A stretch of DNA of 9,117 bases, taken from contig JBFKEC010000128.1 in the NCBI GenBank assembly GCA_041619315.1, positions 1 to 9,117 on the forward strand, written 5' to 3'. Each line of letters starts with the position of its first letter. Position 1 is the first letter of the stretch. The notes beneath the pieces were generated by a model. The model searched no databases and was not told the origin of the DNA. It saw only the letters and a program-made list of their open reading frames with translations. This document shows, piece by piece, positions 1-5,408 of the stretch. The DNA is from Oceanococcus sp041619315 (lineage in GTDB: Bacteria; Pseudomonadota; Gammaproteobacteria; Nevskiales; Oceanococcaceae). Made by a program: the position numbers and the translations under genes.

Positions 1-23
1 AACAGGCGGGATTCAAGTTTCAT
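1..23 (-). CDS. Possible 5' end of a leftward gene cut by the window edge
   Basis: Only seven codons are visible (M-K-L-E-S-R-L, from an ATG on the complement of 21-23), so no function can be given. The reason to suspect a gene is a good minus-strand sigma70-like promoter just upstream (-10 at 31-36, -35 at 55-60). Its predicted start point falls almost on this ATG, so the transcript would be leaderless or have a very short leader. A second ATG in the same frame, on the complement of 30-32, overlaps the -10 and is less likely. Nothing else supports coding here; it could equally be untranslated sequence. Confidence 0.25.
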
Positions 24-30
24 CGGCGGC

Positions 31-60
31 ATTTTACGCCGCCTTCAGGGCGCAGGTCAT
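31..60 (-). promoter_or_regulatory. Candidate sigma70 promoter reading left
   Basis: On the minus strand TAAAAT (complement of 31-36) matches the -10 consensus at 5 of 6 positions. ATGACC (complement of 55-60) matches TTGACA at 4 of 6, with an 18-bp spacer. The -10 lies in the loop of a 6-bp hairpin (GGCGGC 25-30 with GCCGCC 38-43). That hairpin has no following T-run, so it is not a convincing terminator. If this promoter is real, the ATG at 59 on the plus strand lies inside its -35 element, which argues against that ATG being the hydrolase start. Confidence 0.4.
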
Positions 61-113
61 GAAGTGCTTGGCCTGCGGCTGTGCGGATCTGCCATCGGCC
101 CCGCCGGTATGGG

Positions 114-119
114 TAGAAT
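114..119 (+). promoter_or_regulatory. Candidate -10 element for the hydrolase gene
   Basis: TAGAAT matches the sigma70 -10 consensus at 5 of 6 positions. No good -35 is present; the best is CTGCCA at 89-94, with an over-long 19-bp spacer. Transcription would begin near 126, just before the palindrome at 139-154, leaving a leader of roughly 55 bases before the ATG at 182. A repressor on the palindrome would then block early elongation. Confidence 0.3.
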
Positions 120-138
120 TGCCGCTCTTTTGCTCATT

Positions 139-154
139 GTGCACAGCTGTGCAC
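139..154 (+). promoter_or_regulatory. Perfect 16-bp palindrome, candidate operator
   Basis: GTGCACAGCTGTGCAC reads identically on both strands, with no central spacer. It ends 27 bp before the preferred hydrolase start at 182. Uninterrupted palindromes of this size upstream of a gene are typical operators for dimeric helix-turn-helix repressors such as TetR- or GntR-type proteins. The sequence does not match the LexA or CRP consensus. No obvious cognate repressor is encoded next to it in the window. Which protein binds is unknown. Confidence 0.5.
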
Positions 155-181
155 GAGCAGGTTCAAACTCCGAACAATGCG

Positions 182-1297
182 ATGACTCCGATAAACACTT
201 TCCGACGTGGCGCGCGGAAAAGCGTGCAACGCCCTTTGCACGTGCTCCGCAATGCGCACGATCGTTTACGCCGCAGCGACCAGCTCAATCAGGCCGGCCA
301 GACCCCTTATGAGGTCATTGCGCGCCATGACATCATCAGTTTGCGCCACTATCCGGGCGATACCGACAAGGCTTTGACCCCGCTGGTGATAGTGCCGCCA
401 CTGGCGGTCAACATGCTGATTTACGATCTGTTTCCGCAGCGCTCTTTGGTGGGGTATCTGCGTGAACAGGGTTTTCCGCTGTATCTCATCGACTGGGGCC
501 GCCCGACCCGGGCCCATGCGCACTGGCAATTTGCGGATTATCTGCAGGACTTCATGCCGCGCATGCTCGATGCAGTGCGTACCCACAGCGGGCAGCAGGA
601 CGTGTCTTTGCATGGCTGGAGTCTGGGGGCCATGTTCAGCTATGCCTACGCGGCACTGGGTGATCCGCATGTGCGCAATCTGGTGCTGCTTGGGCCGCCC
701 TGCGACTATCACGCGCCGGGTGGGGTGAGCTTTCAGAATCGCCTGGTCTCGCGTCAGATGAAGCAGCTCAAGCGCCTGACCGGCTGGCGCATTCATGCCA
801 GTCGTCCGAGCCTGTGGCATGTGCCCGGATGGGCGAATGCCATGGCCTTCAAGCTGGCCAGCCCAGTGGGAACCTTGCGCGGCTATACCGAGCTGCTGGG
901 GCGGCTGGATGATCGCAACTATGTGCGCGAGCATGCCACGCAAGGCGCATTCCTGGATGACATGGTGGCCTACCCCGGTGGGGTGATGCAGGACATCGTG
1001 CAGCATTTGATGACCGACAACGTGCTGGCCCAGGGCCGTTTGCCGATTGCCGATTGTGGCGCCACTTTGGCCGATATCCGGGCCCGGGTACTGATCGTGG
1101 TCGGGGACCGCGATCCGATCGTTACGCCTGCAGCGAGTCGGCGTCTGATCGAACTCATGCCCAATGCTGAAGCTGAGCTTTTGTCCGCTCCGGGTGGGCA
1201 CATGAGCATCGTCAGCGGTCGCCAGGCACCTGAATCCATCTGGCAGCCGGCAGTGGAATGGTTGCGTTCGTCAGGCCATAAGCAACACGCAGCATGA
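182..1297 (+). CDS. PHA-synthase-like alpha/beta hydrolase with serine nucleophile
   Basis: A 371-residue cytosolic alpha/beta-hydrolase of the PhaC-like type, close to class III PHA synthase length (about 355). Visible PhaC-like marks are the PPLAVN strand and loop followed by DLFPQRSLVGYL, then LYLIDWGRP, then the nucleophile elbow HGWSLG with Ser147. Asp311 in GDRDPIV and His340 in GGHMSIVSG complete a Ser-Asp-His triad. True PHA synthases carry Cys in the GxCxG box, so this protein may be an acyl-ester or thioester hydrolase, a depolymerase or a diverged synthase. I prefer the ATG at 182 to the in-frame ATG at 59. The extra 41 residues are Cys-rich and unlike the family, and that segment holds promoter-like sequence and a palindrome. 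Neither ATG has a good ribosome site. The gene overlaps the next one by 4 bp (ATGA). Fold confidence is high; substrate is unknown. Confidence 0.85.
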   Translation: MTPINTFRRGARKSVQRPLHVLRNAHDRLRRSDQLNQAGQTPYEVIARHDIISLRHYPGDTDKALTPLVIVPPLAVNMLIYDLFPQRSLVGYLREQGFPLYLIDWGRPTRAHAHWQFADYLQDFMPRMLDAVRTHSGQQDVSLHGWSLGAMFSYAYAALGDPHVRNLVLLGPPCDYHAPGGVSFQNRLVSRQMKQLKRLTGWRIHASRPSLWHVPGWANAMAFKLASPVGTLRGYTELLGRLDDRNYVREHATQGAFLDDMVAYPGGVMQDIVQHLMTDNVLAQGRLPIADCGATLADIRARVLIVVGDRDPIVTPAASRRLIELMPNAEAELLSAPGGHMSIVSGRQAPESIWQPAVEWLRSSGHKQHAA

Positions 1298-1521
1298 TTG
1301 CGCAGCGCTACAGTGCCTACGTGTTCTCGTTCTTCATGTCCCTGCTGATGTCGGGAATCATGTCGCTGGTGATTTCGCTGTTCAATGTGGGCTTGATCGG
1401 CGGCATTGTTTGGATCTGGCTCAAGGCTTGGGCCTTTGCCTTCGCGGTGGCGTTCCCGACCATCGTTGCAGTGACCCCGCTGGTGCGAAAACTGGTGGCG
1501 TTGGTGGTGAGGTCCGAATAG
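1294..1521 (+). CDS. DUF2798 family small membrane protein
   Basis: A 75-residue protein with two hydrophobic helices. The first (about residues 9-40) holds the FMSLLMSGIMSLVISLFNVG pattern. The second (about 42-63) holds WLKAWAFAFAVAFP, followed by a polar tail with PLVRKLVALVVR. This arrangement and length match DUF2798, a family of unknown function found in many Proteobacteria. Its ATG overlaps the hydrolase stop as ATGA and no ribosome site of its own is visible, so translation is probably coupled to the hydrolase. That points to a shared physiological context, but no biochemical role can be assigned. It is probably an inner-membrane protein. Confidence 0.8.
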   Translation: MIAQRYSAYVFSFFMSLLMSGIMSLVISLFNVGLIGGIVWIWLKAWAFAFAVAFPTIVAVTPLVRKLVALVVRSE

Positions 1522-1525
1522 GGCA

Positions 1526-1552
1526 GACGCTCCGGCACATTGCCGGAGCGTC
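1526..1552. terminator. 12-bp perfect hairpin between convergent genes
   Basis: GACGCTCCGGCA (1526-1537) pairs perfectly with TGCCGGAGCGTC (1541-1552) across a CAT triloop. It occupies most of the 42-bp gap between the DUF2798 gene and the desaturase stop. There is no T-run on either strand, so it is not a classical intrinsic terminator. It could be a bidirectional terminator or RNA 3'-end stabiliser, or a repeated extragenic palindrome. The symmetric position between two gene ends favours a shared 3'-end role. Confidence 0.6.
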
Positions 1553-1563
1553 CGGTCCAGGGC

Positions 1564-2664
1564 TCAGGCGGCCGCCGTGGCCTGTTGCTTTACGCGCTTG
1601 CCGGTGAAACGGTTACTCCGCCAAAAGGTGCCTGTGTCGTTGAAGCGCACGCCCATGTCGCGCATCACCTTGTGGGCGCTTGGCGCGGTCCACTGGCGAA
1701 TGTAGAACGGCTCCTTGACCACGAAATGGTGGATCGCGTGGGTGCTTCCGAAATTGAAACAGAACAGCTGGAACGGCAGCATCCACCAGGGGTTGAGTAC
1801 CTGGGTTTGCTGCATGATGTTGCCGTCTTCGACATCGCCGTAGTAGTGCATGTTGGAGCTGACGAAATGCAGGCAGAACGTACGCAGAAAGCTCGGCAGC
1901 ATCCAGGTCACTGCGAGAAAGTTCAGCACCGATACGCCAGTTGCCGCCCAACCGGACAGCTGCAGGGGATGCCCCAGCGCGGTGGCGCCAAGAGCCACGG
2001 CGTGAAAGGCCAGCCAGCCATGCCAGGCCAGGTAGTACACATTGCCGAGCGGGAAGTAGGCGCGCCGCTGCTCCCGGATCAGTGCGTGCAAAGCCGCTTT
2101 GTCCTTGGGGTTTTGGGCCGCGATGAAGGCGCGCACCATCTTGTAGGTCGTTTTCGGTCGCAGGTAGATGGCCAGCATGTTGTCGCCGGTCATCAGCAAG
2201 CGTTTCAAGCCCCACGGCTCGCCATTGGTGATGCCGCGCTCTTCCAGATCATGCTCGGTGCCGGAATGCTTGTGGTGGTGCAGATGCAGGCGTCGACGGA
2301 CCAGCGGGTTGATGGTGCTGGGTCTGGCGATCCAGCCGATGATCAACATCAGTGAATTGATGCGTGGGCGCTTGCGGAAGTACATCAGGTGAATCAGGTC
2401 ATGCTCCAGTTCATGTATGAACGAAGCAAAGATCGCCACCATCGGGATGCACAGCCACCAGGCAATCAGGCCCAGATAGTAAGCGTAGGCTGTGCCGATC
2501 ATGCCGGCTACGGAAGTGAGCATGATCAGAGCCCCGATGGCGTCTTGATGTTGCAGCCAGGGGTGGCGCTTGCGCAGATCCTCGCCGGCCTGCACAACAA
2601 CCTGCTTGATTCGGGCTGTTTTTTGCCTGTCGCTCATCTGTTCTACGGGTGTGTTCGAAGCCAT
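1564..2664 (-). CDS. Membrane fatty acid desaturase (di-iron, PF00487 type)
   Basis: A 366-residue integral membrane desaturase/hydroxylase. The three histidine clusters that hold the di-iron centre are present: HELEHD (84-89), HLHHHKH (127-133) and HAIHHF (309-314). An additional conserved-looking SSNMHYYGD lies at 269-277. Hydrophobic segments at about 45-75, 76-85, 110-120 and 210-265 fit the usual four-helix hairpin arrangement. The likely reaction is O2-dependent desaturation of an acyl chain at the inner membrane; hydroxylation of an acyl or carotenoid substrate cannot be excluded. I chose the ATG at 2664 because GGAG lies 9 bases upstream on the minus strand. The longer frame (to 2736) adds 24 residues that run into the divergent regulatory region. 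It is divergent from an AraC-family regulator, which probably controls it. Family call is firm, regiospecificity unknown. Confidence 0.9.
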   Translation of the reverse strand: MASNTPVEQMSDRQKTARIKQVVVQAGEDLRKRHPWLQHQDAIGALIMLTSVAGMIGTAYAYYLGLIAWWLCIPMVAIFASFIHELEHDLIHLMYFRKRPRINSLMLIIGWIARPSTINPLVRRRLHLHHHKHSGTEHDLEERGITNGEPWGLKRLLMTGDNMLAIYLRPKTTYKMVRAFIAAQNPKDKAALHALIREQRRAYFPLGNVYYLAWHGWLAFHAVALGATALGHPLQLSGWAATGVSVLNFLAVTWMLPSFLRTFCLHFVSSNMHYYGDVEDGNIMQQTQVLNPWWMLPFQLFCFNFGSTHAIHHFVVKEPFYIRQWTAPSAHKVMRDMGVRFNDTGTFWRSNRFTGKRVKQQATAAA

Positions 2665-2773
2665 TGCGTTTGTCTCCACATTGGTTTGCAATGGAAACAA
2701 GCGTAAACATGGCGCGCATGCACCGCGCGGCTTCACGCGCCAAAATATTGCCCGGAGACGACACCCCGCGTTT
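2665..2773. promoter_or_regulatory. Divergent control region with nested inverted repeats
   Basis: This 109-bp gap separates the divergent desaturase and AraC-family genes and must hold both promoters. TGGCGCG (2710-2716) and CGCGCCA (2736-2742) form a perfect inverted repeat with a 19-bp spacer. The palindrome CCGCGCGG (2723-2730) sits almost exactly at its centre, and GCATGC lies just to the left. No strong sigma70 promoter is visible; the best plus-strand pair is TTGGTT, 17 bp, TAAACA, matching 3 of 6 at each hexamer. Weak promoters next to a symmetric site are compatible with activator-dependent transcription, but the site is GC-rich and could be fortuitous. Confidence 0.45.
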
Positions 2774-3781
2774 ATGACTGCTCATGCCACTTCGCTGACC
2801 AGCTGGTCGGCCGCCATCAAGACCTGTCTTGATGAACGCGGGCTCGACAGTCAGGCATTGTTTGATCAGGCCGGACTGGATATGGCTTTGCTCGCCGATC
2901 CCAGGGCGCGTTACCCATTGGCTGCGACGACCAAACTGTGGGTCCTGGCGGTCGAAGCCACCGGTGATGACGCCATCGGACTGAATGTGGCCCGGCATGT
3001 GCGTCAGACTACCTTTCACGCGCTGGGTTATGCGGTGATGGCAAGCGCAACGCTGGCCGAGGCGTTCGAGCGCATGGTGCGTTATTTTCGGGTTGTCACT
3101 GACGCGGGTGAGCTGTCATTCGAGGCTTGCGCCGAGGGTTATCGATATCGCATTTCGCCACTCAAGGGCACGCAGCAGCCAGCAGATGCTGCGCTGGATG
3201 CCTTCATGGCCGTGATCATGCGCAGTTGCCGCGCACTGGCCGGGCGCGAATTTGCGCCTATAGCGGTGCATTTTCGGCGTGCGGCGCCATCCAATTGCGA
3301 GCTTTACCAGCGCGTCTTTGGGGTGCCGGTGAAATTCTCGCAAGCGCAGACGGAAATCATTTTTGATCGCGCCGTCGTGCATGCGGCATTGCCTTATGGC
3401 AACGCCGAGTTGGCCCGTCACAACGATGAAATTCTGACTCGGCTGCTGGCTCAGCAGCAGCGTGAAAGTGTGCCGGCGCGAGTGCAGGGTTTGATAGCTC
3501 AACGCCTTAAAGACGGTGAACCGTCGCCCGAGGCGATTGCCGCTGAACTGCACTTGAGCCTGCGCCAGCTGCAGCGCAAGCTCAAGGACGAGAACACCAG
3601 TTTTCGCGACATACTCGACGCCACCCGGCGCGAACTGGCCTTGCGCTATCTCGATGATGCGCACTACAGCATCAGCGAGATCACCTGGCTGCTGGGGTTC
3701 GGTGAAGCCTCAAGTTTCAGCCGCGCGTTCAAGCGCTGGCAGGGGGTAACACCGGCGGTGTGGCGGCGTCGCGACTGCTAG
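2774..3781 (+). CDS. AraC-family transcriptional regulator (OruR/ArgR-like)
   Basis: A 335-residue regulator. The N-terminal part (about 15-205) resembles the arabinose-binding-like ligand domain (PF12625) of OruR-type AraC proteins, including the FHALGYAVMASATLAEAF segment. The C-terminal part (about 248-330) is the double helix-turn-helix. Helix set one is AIAAELHLSLRQLQRKLKDE; set two includes ISEITWLLGFGEASSFSRAF and ends with the family-typical GVTPAVWRR. The ATG at 2774 places the start at the ligand domain; the frame is open further upstream but overlaps the desaturase start. A GGAG at 2754-2757 is too distant to be an ideal ribosome site. Divergence from the desaturase suggests it controls that gene, perhaps in response to a fatty acid or other lipid. 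The ligand is not deducible. gltX starts 31 bp downstream but probably has its own promoter. Confidence 0.88.
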   Translation: MTAHATSLTSWSAAIKTCLDERGLDSQALFDQAGLDMALLADPRARYPLAATTKLWVLAVEATGDDAIGLNVARHVRQTTFHALGYAVMASATLAEAFERMVRYFRVVTDAGELSFEACAEGYRYRISPLKGTQQPADAALDAFMAVIMRSCRALAGREFAPIAVHFRRAAPSNCELYQRVFGVPVKFSQAQTEIIFDRAVVHAALPYGNAELARHNDEILTRLLAQQQRESVPARVQGLIAQRLKDGEPSPEAIAAELHLSLRQLQRKLKDENTSFRDILDATRRELALRYLDDAHYSISEITWLLGFGEASSFSRAFKRWQGVTPAVWRRRDC

Positions 3782-3784
3782 AAT
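3776..3784 (+). promoter_or_regulatory. Extended -10 promoter for gltX
   Basis: TGCTAGAAT has the TGn extension and a -10 hexamer matching the consensus at 5 of 6 positions. It overlaps the stop codon of the araC-type gene (TAG at 3779-3781). No good -35 lies 16-18 bp upstream, as is usual for extended -10 promoters. The start point would be near 3791, giving a leader of about 20 bases before the ATG at 3813. This also rules out the ATG at 3783, which lies inside the -10 element. Confidence 0.5.
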
Positions 3785-3812
3785 GTGCGGCTGTTTGTCC
3801 AGCCTAACTCGC

Positions 3813-5219
3813 ATGTCGGTCATTACCCGTTTCCCACCCAGTCCCACCGGTTATCTGCATCTTGGTGGAGCCCGTACGGCTCTGTTCAACTATCTGTATG
3901 CCCGCCAGACCCAGGGCAAGATGATTTTGCGTATCGAGGACACCGATCGCGAGCGCTCTACCGAAGCTTCGGTTCAGGCGATTTTCGATGGTATGAACTG
4001 GCTGGGACTTGAGCATGATGAAGGTCCGTACTTCCAGACTCAGCGCTTTGATCGCTACAAGGAAGTGATCCAGCAGTTGCTCGATCAGGGCGAGGCGTAC
4101 CCGTGTTTTTGCTCGCGCGAACGTCTCGACACGCTGCGCGAAGAGCAGATGGAGCGCGGTGACAAGCCGCGCTATGACGGTCATTGCCGCGGTCTGGAAA
4201 CTTTTGATGCGGATGCCAGTGCGGTGATTCGTTTCAAGAATCCGCAAAGCGGTACGGTGGCCTGGGATGATCTGGTCAAGGGCCGAATTGAAATCTCCAA
4301 TGACGAATTGGATGATCTGATTATTGCGCGCAGTGACGGCACCCCAACCTACAACCTGACCGTGGTTGTGGATGACATGGACATGGGCATTACTCATGTC
4401 ATTCGTGGTGATGACCATGTCAACAACACCCCGCGCCAACTCAATATTCTGGATGCGTTGGAAGCGGATCGTCCGCACTATGCGCATGTGCCCATGATTC
4501 TGGGCAGTGACGGCGCGCGCCTGTCCAAGCGTCATGGCGCAGTCTCGGTAATGGCCTATCGTGAAGAAGGTTATCTGCCGCAAGCCATGCTTAACTATCT
4601 GGTGCGCCTGGGCTGGTCACACGGCGATCAGGAAATTTTCTCGCTGGACGAGATGATCGAAAAATTCGATCTGCGCCATGTGCAGAAAGCGGCGGCACGT
4701 TTCGACAGCGACAAGCTCAAATGGATCAATCAGCACTACATCAAGGCCAGTGAGCCAGCAGCATTGGTCGATGAGTATTTGTGGCACATGCAGCGCCTGG
4801 GGGTGGATACCAGTGCGGGGCCGGCACCTGCTGCGGTGATAAGTGCCCATCAGGAACGCGCCAAGACTTTGCTGGAAATGGCACAAGGCACGCGCTTCTA
4901 TTTCGAAGCGCCGGCGCAGTATCAAGAAAAAGACGCCAAAAAACATTTCAAGGCGCAGACTGCCGACATCCTCGAGGCTTTGCTCGCGCGCAGCCGTGCT
5001 GTGACCGAGTGGAATGGACAGGCCATGCATGACGCTGTGCAAGCCGTTGCTGAGCAATTCGAAGTGGGCATGGGCAAGGTCGGGCAGCCCGTGCGTGTGG
5101 CCGTTTCCGGCGCCGGGAATACGCCTTCGCTGGACGTCACGCTGGATCTGGTCGGACGCGAGCAGACCGAAGCGCGTCTGGCGGCCGCAGCCAACTGGAT
5201 TCGCAGCAACGTCGAATAA
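3813..5219 (+). CDS. gltX: Glutamate--tRNA ligase (GluRS)
   Basis: A class I aminoacyl-tRNA synthetase of 468 residues that charges tRNA(Glu) in the cytoplasm. The HIGH-like motif is HLGG (16-19) within PSPTGYLHLGGARTAL. The KMSKS-like motif is RLSKR (236-240). The insert with the E. coli zinc site is present: Cys98 and Cys100 in CFC, and Cys125 in YDGHCRG. The fourth E. coli ligand, His127, is Gly here; His124 is next to Cys125 and might substitute. The C-terminal part (about 310-468) is the helical anticodon-binding domain. I chose the ATG at 3813 because the protein then begins MSVITRFPPSPTG, as in the family, and because the earlier in-frame ATG at 3783 lies in the putative promoter. No ribosome site is evident. 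An intrinsic terminator follows at 5376-5408. Confidence 0.97.
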   Translation: MSVITRFPPSPTGYLHLGGARTALFNYLYARQTQGKMILRIEDTDRERSTEASVQAIFDGMNWLGLEHDEGPYFQTQRFDRYKEVIQQLLDQGEAYPCFCSRERLDTLREEQMERGDKPRYDGHCRGLETFDADASAVIRFKNPQSGTVAWDDLVKGRIEISNDELDDLIIARSDGTPTYNLTVVVDDMDMGITHVIRGDDHVNNTPRQLNILDALEADRPHYAHVPMILGSDGARLSKRHGAVSVMAYREEGYLPQAMLNYLVRLGWSHGDQEIFSLDEMIEKFDLRHVQKAAARFDSDKLKWINQHYIKASEPAALVDEYLWHMQRLGVDTSAGPAPAAVISAHQERAKTLLEMAQGTRFYFEAPAQYQEKDAKKHFKAQTADILEALLARSRAVTEWNGQAMHDAVQAVAEQFEVGMGKVGQPVRVAVSGAGNTPSLDVTLDLVGREQTEARLAAAANWIRSNVE

Positions 5220-5375
5220 TCACTGCGGATTGCCGCGCGTGCCAAGCGTGATCCAGTTCACAGCGCGGCGCCGGTTCGGCGCCAACTGTGCGCAAGGTCA
5301 CAATCCTGTGCGCTAGCACGCGGCATTGTGGCACCGACTCCTCAGTGAGGCGCGTGCCAACAACCGCCTCTCCTC
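5220..5375 (+). other. Structured intergenic segment between gltX and its terminator
   Basis: No credible ORF or tRNA lies here. The segment can fold into several hairpins. One is 5259-5290, with stem CACAG/CTGTG, an internal loop and stem GGCGCCG/CGGCGCC. The other is 5330-5358, with stem GGCAC/GTGCC enclosing CCTC/GAGG. An exact 11-bp direct repeat, GCGCGTGCCAA, occurs at 5235-5245 and 5350-5360. A shorter 8-bp repeat, CTGTGCGC, is at 5286-5293 and 5306-5313. It may be the gltX 3' untranslated region, a small RNA ending at the terminator, or the relic of a small inserted element. I cannot decide among these. Confidence 0.35.
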
Positions 5376-5408
5376 AAAGCCCGCGGCGCTTCTCCCGCGG
5401 GCTTTTTT
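5376..5408 (+). terminator. Strong rho-independent terminator
   Basis: An 11-bp perfect stem, AAAGCCCGCGG (5376-5386) with CCGCGGGCTTT (5395-5405), an 8-base loop, and a run of six T (5403-5408). It reads in the gltX direction, 157 bp beyond the gltX stop. It overlaps the last codon and stop of the convergent apbE gene. On the minus strand only three T follow a shortened stem, so it may terminate apbE transcripts weakly as well. Confidence 0.9.

Noticed and set aside
25..43. GGCGGC/GCCGCC hairpin as terminator of an upstream plus-strand gene
   Set aside because: Only 6 bp with a 7-base loop and no T-run; the loop doubles as a minus-strand -10 element, so a terminator role is unsupported.
59..181. 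N-terminal extension of the hydrolase from the ATG at 59
   Set aside because: The extra 41 residues include five Cys and do not resemble PhaC-like proteins. The stretch contains promoter-like sequence and a 16-bp palindrome. It remains possible but less likely.
266..1201. Long minus-strand open frame (311 codons) antisense to the hydrolase
   Set aside because: It is the mirror of a GC-rich real gene; its translation shows no domain pattern, while the plus strand has clear hydrolase motifs.
1540..2355. Plus-strand open frame of 271 codons opposite the desaturase
   Set aside because: No recognisable family; the minus strand carries the three histidine boxes, so this is a shadow.
5220..5375. 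A tRNA gene after gltX, suggested by GGTTCGGCGCC
   Set aside because: No acceptor stem, no proper GTTCRANYC T-loop and no anticodon arm could be placed; the motif is the loop of a GGCGCCG hairpin.
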